A stretch of DNA of 64,000 nt, taken from contig NC_058196.1 in the NCBI RefSeq assembly GCF_907165205.1, positions 4,258,501 through 4,322,500 on the forward strand, in the 5' to 3' direction. Origin of the DNA: Coccinella septempunctata. Its lineage: Eukaryota > Arthropoda > Insecta > Coleoptera > Coccinellidae. Position 1 is the first letter of the stretch. The number at the start of each line of letters is the position of its first letter. This document shows, one piece after another, positions 33,280-45,670 of this stretch. The position numbers were made by a program, and so were the translations under genes. The notes under the pieces are model-generated. The model did no database searches. It was not told where the DNA came from and worked only from the letters and a program-made list of their open reading frames with translations.

Positions 33280-33446
33280 TAAATAAGCCAAAAATTATAT
33301 TTTTTCATTCTTGAAACCATCTAACAATTCAAATTTTCAAAAAAATAAAATAGCGATTATGTTAATTTCATAACAAATATTTTTATGAAGTATGTTCACA
33401 ACAGAAAATAACTGAAAATTTTTGTTTTTGAAAAATAAGTACCCGC

Positions 33447-33668
33447 TCAGTGAGATAATTTTCCTTTTTTGTATTCAATCAACTTGTTCACTTCCTCGAA
33501 ATCAACACTTCCCGTAAGTTCATTTTCTATAGAAGAGCGTACCGAAGAATTATTTGGAGTATTCTTGAATTTTTTCGGAACCTTTCTCTTACCTCTTTCT
33601 CTTTCAATACATTCGCAGGAATAATTTCTTTTATTAAAACCATTTCTCCACTCATCGTATGGTTTCAA
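33447..33668 (-). other. Possible minus-strand terminal exon of unknown gene (unit 2)
   Basis: Identical translation to the unit 1 frame at 14048-14269. Conservation here reflects recent duplication and is not evidence of selection. The surrounding spacer 33280-33938 shows no other feature beyond satellite fragments. Confidence 0.22.
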
Positions 33669-33943
33669 AATTTTGATATAATAATTTCAACTCTTTCAGT
33701 ATTTTAACTGAGGTTACTTTATTTGAGGTTGCTCAAAACACCTCTTTAAATGGAGAATATTCTCGAATCAAATATATAACGTTGAAACGGATTAATTGGG
33801 TTATTCACGAGAGTTACATATATAGCATCATTGATTTTTTATAGAACTTTCTGAGCTCTACAAAAGAGGAGTTGATAATTTTTCTTTATCTCTCATATCG
33901 TCTATCTGAGCTGAATTTGCATTATCGATTCTGTTTTCAATTG

Positions 33944-36086
33944 TAGTGATATAATTAATAATATAAAACAAAAAAATAAATATCATAGACTATATAAGAG
34001 GCATTTACTAAGTTGTTACTATGAAAGATTCAATGAATTAAGATCCAAAATTAAAAAAGATATTAGAACTGCTTATAAAAAATATTTGATGAATGTAGAA
34101 GTAGAACTTCAAGAAAACCCTAAAAAGTTTTGGAATTTTATCAATAACAAAAAAGATATCACTAGGATACCAGGTGAGATGGAGTATGGGGGTGAAATCT
34201 TATCAGACGGTTCACAAATAGTAAATGCATTTGCAGATCACTTCTCTAAAAATTATACAAGGCAGGAACCGGGTTGTTTAGATAATGTTTGCAATGCTGA
34301 TCGTGGTGGGTTTTTCCATATAAGTCAGATAACTGTGGAAGATATTGAAGAGGCTATTCAAAATTTGAAACCAAAAAAAAGTATGGGTCCTGATAATTTA
34401 CCGGCATGTGTAATTAGGCAGTGTGCAGATATTTTTGCGAAACCATTTTTCATATTATTTAATTTATACTTGAAAACAGCTAGTTTTCCGACATGTCTTA
34501 AAACAGCCTTCATATGCCCAGTATATAAAACGGGTGAAAAAGAAAAAATAGTGAATTACCGGCCTATTTCTATCATTTCAAATATTGCAAAAGTGTTTGA
34601 ATCGGTCTTATATAAATATATTATGTTTCACGTGAAGAACAAAATCCCAGTTCAACAGCATGGTTTCACTGCTGGTAGGTCTACATCATCAAACTTGATC
34701 GAGTTTGTTGAATATTCCTTGAATGCCTTTTCTAATCATTCTCAAGTAGATGTGCTTTATCTGGATGCAGTTAAAGCCTTCGATAGGGTACCCCATGACA
34801 TTATATTGTTTAAGCTTCTGCATATACACAATTTTTCACCTCATTTGGTTTCTTTTTTTGGTTCTTATTTGGGTGGGAGAACTCAGTGTGTGAGGATAAA
34901 TCAATTTTTTTCTGAAAACTTCGAAGCCACATCAGGGGTACCACAGGGTTCAAACCTTGGGCCCTTGTTGTTCCTTCTTTATATCAATGATATTGTTGAT
35001 GTTGTGACTTTCTCTGAGATGAGTCTCTATGCTGATGATGTGAAGTTATATAGGATTATTAGAAATCCTAATGATGCAGAGGAACTGAGGTCTGATTTGG
35101 ATAGGGTTGTGGCCTGGGCCTAAAGAAATAAACTGACATTTAACAGTGCGAAATGTTATCTTGTAACATTTTCTAGAAAAAAGGTGGACCTTATCTATAA
35201 TTATGCTGTGGACGGTGATCCCTTGACTAGACTCGAGAAAATCAAAGATTTAGGTGTATCATTTGATAGATCTTTAACCTTTAATGATCATATTGATGAA
35301 GTAGTTAAAAATTCTTATAAGATGCTTGGGTTCATTTTGAGGAACACTAGAGAGTTCACAAACTTTAGAACATTAAAAATCCTATTTGATTCATATGTTA
35401 TATCTAGACTTGAGTATTGTTCGGTTGTTTGGAATCCTAGTTATTTGTGTCAACAAAGAAAGATTGAAGGTGTAATCAAGAAATTTCTTAATAATGTTAA
35501 CTTTATATTACGTAAGAGTAAAAATAGTTTTAACAATAATTTAAAAAATTATAATTTAATAACACTAGAAAATAGAAGATTTATTGCTGAAATAGTTTAC
35601 CTACATAAAACAATCACAAATGAAAATACTGACAGTGCTACACTTGATAAATTACTTTTCTCAGTACCGAGGATTAATGTGAGATCTCATTCTACATTCT
35701 ATTTACCTTGCCCTAGAACAAATTATATGAAATTTTCTCCAATACATTCAATGTGTGATAAGTACAATAGGGTTCAGGATGTATGTGATTTGTTTTCGCA
35801 CTCAACATCTCAAATAAAGCGAAAACTGTATGACTACTTCTATGATTCAATAATTGCAACTTGAGAGTTCAAACTTGATTTCAATTTTTGTTTTTTTTTT
35901 TGTTTCATTCTTTTGTTGATGATTTCAATTATGTATTGTATATTCAAGAACCGTAATGGTTAAAATTGAATCGGATTGATAATTATTAGTGTACAATTGT
36001 TATTAGTAATAGCCGACTCAAGAATCGGAAACTAGAATACTTGTATTGTGGAATCTGTATGAGTTGTATCAATAAATAAATAAATA
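33944..36086 (+). mobile_element. Jockey/CR1-type non-LTR retrotransposon, 5'-truncated (unit 3)
   Basis: Same truncated element, same AATTG flanks (right copy 36087-36091) and same 3' tail as in unit 2, so it is a duplicated passenger. The T run near 35886-35900 is shorter and interrupted by G. Confidence 0.85.
34089..35864 (+). pseudogene. Non-LTR reverse transcriptase, nonsense copy (unit 3)
   Basis: Same reverse transcriptase as unit 2. A local change turns the codons after VVAWA into TAA at 35121-35123 (GGGCCTAAAG here, GGGCTAAAAG in unit 2), cutting the product just after the YADD motif and before the thumb. The frame continues open after the stop to 35864, so the lesion is a two-base change without net length change. 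Confidence 0.85.
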
Positions 36087-36213
36087 AATTGAGAACATTT
36101 CAAAACTTCTCGTATGGTTTTATAGTCCTGATTCAATATTTTCAACTCTTTCCATATTTGAATGATCGCTTTATTCTTTCTGTTTGCTCTTCTGAATTCA
36201 AATCAATATAAAA

Positions 36214-39200
36214 AATGTTAATAATAATAATACAAATAATATAATCGTCAGGGCATGTCTGGAGCCGGCGCTGGACATGACAGCATGCGGGACGTCGGTG
36301 GCAGGATGTTGAGGAAGCGGGCTCCTGCTGCAGAAGAAGCTACAGCTCCAAAGCAACAACAGCAACCAACGAGTCCAATTCAATTGCCGACTCGAACCGC
36401 TGAAGGTGCTGCGCAGGATATTCAGCCAGTGCTTACCCAAGCGGGGTTAGTTAGAAAGCGCATGAAGTGGACAACGTCCATGAATGAAACTATTGTGCGC
36501 ATATATAACTCCATCACGGGACTAGGGCAGAACACGAACAACTATAGGAAAAGGCTCCATGAGGAATTCTGCAACGCCTACCCAAATATAAATGTCACTG
36601 AACAACGGGTGGCAGACCAGTACCGCGTAATTCTGAGAAATGAACTAATACCAATGGCCAGAATCGACGCAATTAAACAAGAACTTCAGCGTCCGCCAGT
36701 AACAGAGAGCGACACCAACATCTCTGATGAGATTCACATGCCTGGGCAACAACAGCCAGAAGAAATTGACGCTGAAAGTCCATCTTGCAACCCAAGTGAG
36801 GCAGAACACCAGGACGATAGGGAAGAGCTCCACCGACAAATTGACTCTGAGATGAGGAGATATTTTGCCGAATTGGAAGGAACAGATCCTCTTCATCGAA
36901 TAGCACCTCCCCGACTCAATACATCCAAGAATATGTCACTCATAATCGACATCTTGAATAAGGACGTTTTACCTGAGTACCTACAGAATGGCAGTTCATT
37001 GGAATATCTTCATCTAGTTTTTTACTGTGCAGCGCTAACGACGGCTAAAATCATAGGGGCAAAAATTCGCCGAACGAACAACGATGGTCCAAAATTACAC
37101 AAATTATATGCGCCACCATGGCAGAAACGTCTTCAACACAAAACAGAGAGACTAATAAGAGACATTGGACGACTGACGGAGTACGTGAACGGAAATCTCG
37201 GAAGGAAGGTTGTGAAAGCTGCCAAAGAAATCATGGATAGAAACAGAACACACACAGAACGAGAGACTGAGAATGCTTCAGCTCACCACTGCCTCGACAC
37301 TCTGAAGCAAAAGCTAAGTCTGTATGCAGAACGCCTGAGAAGATATAAAAGCAATTATAGCCGGAAAAGAGACAACAATTCGTTCGAAAAGTCGGAAGAA
37401 ACTTTCTACCGGTCACTCACATCGTCTGATGGAGAAAATGGAAAGTTACCACCAAAAGAAGCCATTGAACAATTCTGGACCGAACAATTATCAACGAAAC
37501 CTCAGTTCAATGGAGATACCGGATGAATTGAAGATGAAAAGTCTGAAGCTGTTAAATATGAGCCGATACAACATGACATAATCACAATTGAAGAAGTAAA
37601 ATCAGCTATCAGAGGACTACACAACTGGAAAACACCTGGGCCTGATGGATTACAGAACTTCTGTATCAAGAAACTTTGGATCATGCATGACAAATTGACC
37701 TCCGCAATAAATGATGTCATTGAAAATCCTGAAAGAATGCCAATATTCCTTACACATGGCACAACGTACCTGTTACCTAAAGGCCAAAGGAATACAGAAG
37801 ACCCATCCAAATACCGACCAATCACATGTCTTCCAACGATGTACAAATTAATCACATCGTGCATTTCAAATCGAATTCACAACCATTGCGAAAGGAATAA
37901 CATCATCGCCATGCAACAAAAAGGATGCACCAAAGAGAGCAGAGGGTGCAAAAAACAGCTAATAATTGATTCAGTTATCGGCAATCAAGCGTTCTCCAAG
38001 CGAAGGAATCTTTACGCTGCGTACATAGACTACAAGAAAGCATTCGATTCCATACCTCACGAATGGCTCTTGACTATCTTGAATATTTACAAGGTGGATC
38101 CCAATATTGTTAAGTTCCTGAAAAACGCTATGTCAACCTGGCGTACTAGTCTTCAAATGAAAGCCGCAGATGGCTCCATTACGACAGGACCTATTCCAAT
38201 AAGACGCGGAATTTTCCAAGGGGATTCGCTGAGCCCTCTGTGGTTCTGCATGGCTCTGAATCCCTTGTCTCATAGATTGAACTCTACGGACTACGGATTT
38301 GCCATCAAAAGCGGCAGTAGAACTATGATGAAACTGAATCATCTCCTTTACATGGACGATTTGAAACTCTTCGCATCTACCAAAAAACAAATGCAACAGA
38401 TGCTGAAAATGGTGGAAGGATTTTCGGAAGACATCAAAATGAAGTTTGGATTAGAAAAATGTCGACTGCTCAACATAACGAGATGGAAAATAGAAGATGG
38501 TACGTTCAAACTCAGAGAAGGTGCAGAAATTGAAGCATTGAAGGAAGGAGACACATACAAGTATCTGGGCATAAAATAGGCAAGAAAAATCAATCAGATC
38601 CAGATGAAGAAAGAACTAACGGAGGAGTTCACCCGAAGATTGAGAAGGATAATGAGAACTGGCCTTTACAGCAAGAATCTGATAAAAGCTATCAATACCT
38701 ACGCTTGCTCGGCGCTGAGCTACTCATTCGGTATCATCTCTTGGACCACCACCGATTTAGCAGCCTTACAAAGAAAAATAAGGACGATGCTCACTAAACA
38801 CAATAAACATCACCCCAAAAGCTCAATAGAACGGACCGAGCTGCCACGACATCTTGGGGGTAGAGGAATTGTTGATTTGTCCAACCGTATGACCCAGGAA
38901 ATTGAAGGACTTCGAAAATATTTTCTGAGCAAGGCTGCTTCGTCAGAACTCCATCGAGTAGTTTGTGTTGCTGATACTTCTACACCGTTAAAGCTACAGC
39001 AGGACCACTTGGAAACCGTCGAACACTCTGCAGAAAGTAAAATGCAGAAACTGATTGGCAAACCTTTGCATGGGAGGCACCAGAACGAGGTCAACCATGA
39101 TTACGTCGACATTTCTGCGTCGAACTACTGGTTGACTTCCGGAAGGTTGTTTTCTGAGAAAGAGGGCTTCATGCTTGCCATCCAGGAACAGGTGATTCCA

Positions 39201-40074
39201 ACAAGGAACTACATGAAATATATCGCCAAGGATGCCTCAGTGGCGGATGATAGCTGTCGTTATGGCTGTGCGACACATGAAACTATCCAGCACATCACCG
39301 GGGGATGTCAGAAGTTCGCGGGCACGGAGTACAAAAATAGACATGATGCCGTTGCGAAGATTCTTCACCAAGAATTGGCACTAAAACACCAACTTCTAAG
39401 TTCGAAAAAGGTTTCTTATTACAATTACCATCCGGATGCTCTATTGGAAAATGAACATCACAAGCTCTATTGGGATCGCACGGTTCTCACAGACCGGAAA
39501 ATAACCCACAATAGACCAGACCTCATATTGCTCAATAAGGATGAGGACACAGCACTTTTCATCGATGTGGCGATTCCAAATAATAACAATCTTCTAGATA
39601 GGCACGCTGAAAAAATTTCAAAGTACAGAGATCTCGAGGAGCAAACCAGGAGACAGTGGAAGCTGAAAGATGTCAAGACCATCCCTATTGTCATATCATC
39701 TACAGGCCTGATACCGAAGAAACTACTGGAGAACTTGAGGAAACTTCAGCTGGACGAAAATATCTCTAGAGTGATGCAGAAGGCGGTACTGCTGGGAACG
39801 GCGAGAACTGTACGCAAGTACATGGGAAATTCAGAGGAACACCGTCTGCTCCGACAGGAAGTGCGGACGGAGCAGGAATCCAACTTACAGCAGGGATCCG
39901 AGGAGCGACCTGAACCCGACCAACACCACGAGCCCGAAAACCTGGAAAGGGCTCCAACAGAGCTTAATCCTTTTGATATCTGAGATATCTGGGATAAGTG
40001 AATTTTCCTCTGAAGAGGAGTGTGAAAGCCGCAAGGCTAAAGTCATAAAGCTCTGTTTTATAATAGGCAGTGAT
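36214..40074 (+). mobile_element. R2/R4-type non-LTR retrotransposon (unit 3)
   Basis: Same boundaries as in units 1 and 2. Full length, with only the two shared in-frame stops. Confidence 0.85.
36255..39983 (+). pseudogene. R2/R4-type retrotransposon polyprotein, two ancestral stops only (unit 3)
   Basis: The best preserved of the four: one frame of 1242 codons with TGA at 37524-37526 and TAG at 38577-38579 and no other lesion. From 38604 the C-terminal 459 codons are open, covering the tail of the reverse transcriptase, the knuckle and the restriction-like endonuclease (NRPDLILL, FIDVAIP). It is the only copy with Cys at the first knuckle position (DDSCRYGC), which matches the expected Cys-rich knuckle. 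Four amino acid differences from all other units cluster at about 39152-39256 (RLFSEKEGF, IQEQV, SCRYG). Where neighbours show IKQ-like context, the TAG probably replaced CAG. Confidence 0.85.
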
Positions 40075-43000
40075 TTCTCTGAATTTCAGGATTTTCATAA
40101 TTTTCAATAGAGAATTACTCAATTTTTTCGGAACGTTACTGTAACCATTTCTATACTTATATATCTGCAGTATTTTCTTCGATTGAGACCATTTCAAATT
40201 TTAACGTATGATTTCATAATTGTGATTCAAAATTTCCAACAATTATAAAATTTCAATTCTGACTTTATTCATTTTATTTACCTTTGGCATTCATAAGACT
40301 GTTTTTCCATTTAATGCTTGTGGACTTTGAGTAGTTGAACATCTATACGGTTCTTCAAAATTACATGCAGAATCAAAATAACCCAAAAACATTATTCCTC
40401 TTCAAGAATATTGATTTTTCGTGAGGTAATATGCTTTCGACGAATGAAATAGAATGTTCTCGAAACTCCAGGTAAAAACCTGATCGAAAGTTAATGCGTT
40501 TTCTCAAAATTCTGCATCCCTAATCTTTCACTAGATAACGTCATGTTCTGAAATTCTATTCAGTATCACTCTGTTCGCTCTTTTGAGAGGTTGAAAATCT
40601 CGGCGAATTCCTCAGTGTCTTCTCGATCATTGGCAAAATTGTGTGAATTTTTTCATTCAGAATACCGTATCGATAAAATTTGAAAATGAGGTTAACTAAT
40701 GATTGGTAGGAGAAGTTGATGTAAGTAGTGTATATTCAGCATGACTTCGAATTAATTAGTGTAGAAAAAGTTGTTAACATCAAAATATTTTTCATTCAAT
40801 CAAGTCTCCAGAGAATTTCAGGTTTCTTATATTTCCCACTAATCAATTTTTGAATCTGTTTGAATAGCCACTCTAACCCCGTACTAATTCAATACATTTG
40901 CAGAATTGATATTCTTTCCGTTAAAAATATTTCTCCACTCATCCTATTGTTTCAAAATTGTGATTCAATATTTTCAACCCTTCAATAATCAATTATACTC
41001 TTTCCCCGTTTTGTTTGCGTCTTGAGATATGAAACAGGCTTATTTCTTTCATTTTTGTGGACTTTGAGTAGCAGAAAATCATTTCGGTTCTTCAAAATTA
41101 CATGCATATTCAAAATAACAAATAGTCATGATACCGTTTCGCGAGAATAGAATTTCAGCAAAGTATTATTCTTTTGAAAAATAGGATAGAATGTTGTCGA
41201 AATTCTAGATTAAATTTGCATTATTGATTTCCTTTTCAATTGAGAACCTTCCAAATCCTATCGTTCGGTTTCTCAATTGTGATTCAATATTTTCAATATT
41301 TCAATTATCTTTTTTCTTTTTGCTCTTAGAAATGAAAGTTTTTTTTTCATTCATTCTTGTGATATTTGAATGGTTAACATAATTGCAGTTTTTAGAAATT
41401 ACATGAAGAATCGAAATAACAAATGATCATGATACAGTTTCACGAATTTAGACTTTTAGCAAAGTATTGTTCTTTTGAAAAATATGATAGAATGTTCTCG
41501 AAATTCCAGGTAGAAACCTGACCGTTAGTTAATGCGTGCTCTCAAAATTCTGCATCCCTACTCTTTTAGTAGATAACGTTCTATTCAGTATAACACTGTT
41601 CGCTCTTTTGAGAAGTTGAAAATTTCGGCGTATTCCTTAGTGTCTTCTAGATCATTGGCAAAGTTTTGTGAATCTTTTCATTCAGAATACCGTATCGATA
41701 AAATTTGAAAATGATGTTAACTAATGATTGGTACGAGAAGTTGATGTAAGTAGTGTATATTCAGCATGACTTCGAATTAGTTAGTGTAGAAAAAGTTGTT
41801 AACATCAAAATATTTTTCATTCAATCAAGTCTCCAGAGAATTTCAGGTTTCTTATATTTCCCACTAATCAATTTTTGAATCTTTTTGAATAGCCACTCTA
41901 ACCCCGTACTAATTCAATACATTTGCAGAATTGATATTCTTTCCGTTAAAAATATTTCTCCACTCATCCTATTGTTTCAAAATTGTGATTCAATATTTTC
42001 AACCCTTCAATAATCAATTATACTCTTTCCCCGTTTTGTTTGCGTCTTGAGATATGAAACAGGCTTATTTCTTTCATTTTTGTGGACTTTGAGTAGCAGA
42101 AAATCATTTCGGTTCTTCAAAATTACATGCATATTCAAAATAACAAATAATCATGATACCGTTTCGCGAGAATAGAATTTCAGCAAAGTATTATTCTTTT
42201 GAAAAATAGGAAAGAATGTTGTCGAAATTCTAGATTAAATTTGCATAATTGATTTCCTTTTCAATTGAGAATCTTCCAAAACCTATCGTTCGGTTTCTCA
42301 ATTGTGATTCAATATTTTCAATATTTCAATTATCTTTTTTCTTTTTGCTCTTAGCAATGAAAGTTTTTTTTTCATTCATTCTTGTGATATTTGAATGGTT
42401 AACATAATTGTAGTTTTTAGAAATTACATGAAGAATCGAAATAACAAATGATCATGATACAGTTTCACGAATTTAGACTTTTAGCAAAGTATTGTTCTTT
42501 TGAAAAATATGATAGAATGTTCTCGAAATTCCAGGTAGAAACCTGACCGTTAGTTAATGCGTGCTCTCAAAATTCTGCATCCCTACTCTTTTAGTAGATA
42601 ACGTTCTATTCAGTATAACACTGTTCGCTCTTTTGAGAAGTTGAAAATTTCGGCGTATTCCTTAGTGTCTTCTAGATCATTGGCAAAGTTTTGTGAATCT
42701 TTTCATTCAGAATACCGTATCGATAAAATTTGAAAATGAAGTTAACTAATGATTGGTACGAGAAGCTGATGTAAGTAGTGTATATTCAGAATGACTCCGA
42801 ATTAGTTAGTGTAGAAAAAGTTAATAACATCAAGATATTTTTCATTTAATCAAGTCTCCAGTGAATTTCAGGTTTCTTATATTTCTCACTAATCAATTTT
42901 TAAATTTTTTTGAATAGCCACTCTAACCTCGTACTAATTCAATACATTTGCTGAATTGATTCTTTTCGTTGAAAATATTTCTCCACTCATCGCATGGTTT

Positions 43001-45330
43001 CAAAATTGTGATTCAATGTTTTCAACCCTTCAATAATCAAATAAACTGTTTCTTCCTTTTGTTTGGGTTTTGAAATATAAAACAGGCTTATTTCTTTCAT
43101 TTTTGTGGACTTTGACTAGCAGAAAATCATTTCGGTTCTTCAAAATTACATGCATATTCAAAATAACAAACAATCATGATACCGTTTCGCGAGAATAGAA
43201 TTTTAGCAAAGTATTATTCTTTTGAAAAATAGGATAGAATTTACTCGAAATTCTAGGTTAAATTTGCATTATTGATTTCCTTTTCAATTGAGAACATTCC
43301 AAAACCTATCGTTCGGTTTCTCAATTGTGATTCAATATTTTCAATATTTCAATTATCTTTTTTTCTTTTTGCTTATCCAAATATAATTTTTTTTTTCATT
43401 CATTCTTTTGATCTTTGAATATTTAACATGATTTCAGTTTCTTAAAATTACATGAAGAATCGAAATAACAAATAATCATGATACAGTTTCACGAATATAG
43501 ACTTTTAGCAAAATATCATTATTTCGAAAAAAAAAAGATAGAATGTTCTCGAAACTCCAGGTAGAAACCTGACCGATAGTTAATGAGTTTTCTCAAAATT
43601 CGGCATCCCTACTCTTTTAGTAGATAAAGTTCTATTCAGTATAACTCTGTTCGCTCTTTTGAGAAGTTGAAAATTTTGGCGAAATCCTTAGTGTCTTCTA
43701 GATCATTGACAAAGTTTTGTGAATTTTTTCATTCAGAATACCGTATCGATAAAATTCGAAAATGAAGTTAACTAATAATTGGTACAAGGAGTTGATGTAA
43801 GTAGTGTATATTCAGCATAACATCGAAATATTTTTCATTTAATCAAGTCTCCATTGAATTTCAGGTTTCTTATATTTCCCACTAATCACTTTTTAAATTT
43901 TTTTGAATAGCCACTCTAACCCCGTACTAATTCAATACATTTGCAGAATTGATATTCTTTTCGTTGAAAATATTTCTCCACTTATCGTATTGTTTCAAAA
44001 TTTTGATTCGATATTTTCAACCCTTCAATAATCAAATAAACTGTTTCTTCTTTTTGTTTGCGTTTTGAAATATAAAACAGGCTTATTTCTTTCATTTTTG
44101 TGGACTTTGACTAGCAGAAAATCATTTCCGTTCCTCAAAATTACATGCATATTCAAAATAACAAATAATCATGATACCGTTTCGTGAGAATTACATTACA
44201 TTACTTAGATCATAAACTTTTAGCAGAGTATCAATCTTTCGAAAAATAAGATAGAATGTTCTCGGAATTCTAGGTTGAATTTGCATAAACGATTTCCTTT
44301 TCAATTGAGAACATATCGAAACTTATCCTATGGTTTCTTAATTGTGATTAGATATTTTCAACTTATTCAATATTTCAATTATCACTTTCTTTTCTCTTTT
44401 GGCTCTTCCAAATATAATTTTTTTTCATTCATTCGTGTGAACTTTGAATGGTTTACATTTTTTTAGTTTTTCAAAATTACATGCAGAATCAAAATAGCCA
44501 AGGATCATTATACTGTTTCACGAATATGGATTTTTTGCGAAATATTATTGTTTTGAAAATAAGATGGAATATCTTTTAATTTCCCAGTTGAATTTGCAGT
44601 TTCGTATCTTTTGAACTAAGGAACATCTAAAAATCTCAAGGTATGGTTTCTCAATTGTGATTCAGTATTTTCAACTCATTCAATATTTCAATTATCACTT
44701 CCTCCTTTTGCTCTTCCAAATATGAATTTTTTTTTCATTCATTCTTGTGATCTTTGAATAGTTAACATAATTTTAGTTTCTCAAAATTACAAGCAGAATC
44801 AAAATAACAAATAATCATGTTACAGTTTCACGAATTTAGACTTTTAGCAAAGTATTATTCTTTTGAAGAATATGATAGAATGTTCTTGAAATTCCAGGTA
44901 GAAACCTGATCGATAGTTAATGCGTTCTCTCAATATTCTGCATCCCTACTTTTTTACTAAATAAAGTTCAGAAATTTTATTCAGTATAATTCTTCCGAAT
45001 AAAAATTTTTTTTTCATTCATTCTTGTGAACTTTGAATAGTTAACATAATTTCTGGTTTTCGAAATGACATGCAGAATTAAAATAACCAAAAATCATTAT
45101 ACTGTTTCACAAATATATATTTTTCGCGAAATATCATTTTTTTGAATATAAGATGGAATGTCCTCCAAATTCCCAGTTGAATTTGCAGTTTTGTATCTCT
45201 TCAACTCAGAAACATCTAAAAAACTCAAGGTATGGTTGCATAATTGTGATTCAATATTTTCAACAATTCTGATATCCCAATCATCACATTCTTCATCTTG
45301 TTTGCTTTTCTAACTATAGAGCTGTTTTCA
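40075..45330. repeat. AT-rich satellite array, five ~1.03 kb monomers (unit 3)
   Basis: The landmark's GTA occurs at 40472, 41510, 42535, 43561 and 44898 (spacings 1038, 1025, 1026, 1337), the same layout as unit 2. No gene is seen. From 45330 to exon A at 45671 the sequence is single-copy within the unit. Confidence 0.9.
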
Positions 45331-45670
45331 ATAGGATACATTTAAAAACATATCATAATGTCTCATAGTTCTTATTCAATCTGAATGACTGACTCTCCTC
45401 TGAACACGAGTTTTTGGACTGCTGCTTGATATCGAACTAATTGATAACGGTAGTGATATAATGAAGTAGATCATGGATTACCACTTCGAGGTCAAAAAAT
45501 AGACGAGATCCGATCAAGTTTGCGACACCGATGATGAAATTCGATTCTCGCTGAATTCCTTATTTTTGTGCCTATCTCCTTTTTACGTACATCAATTTTT
45601 TGTTGCTCTTTGTATTGTTTGGCAGTCATGTACCTGTTGAGCCTAATATTAACCCATTCGTTATTTACAG

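Larger units (their letters stand above)
14545..33943 (+). repeat. Tandem segmental duplication, unit 2
   Basis: Second direct copy, 19399 bases from Jockey start to Jockey start. The extra length over unit 1 is explained by one LTR retrotransposon with its target duplication (3551 bases) and one extra satellite monomer (about 1.02 kb). Non-coding and coding parts are nearly identical to the other units by eye, so the duplication is recent relative to the decay of the transposons inside it. Confidence 0.95.
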
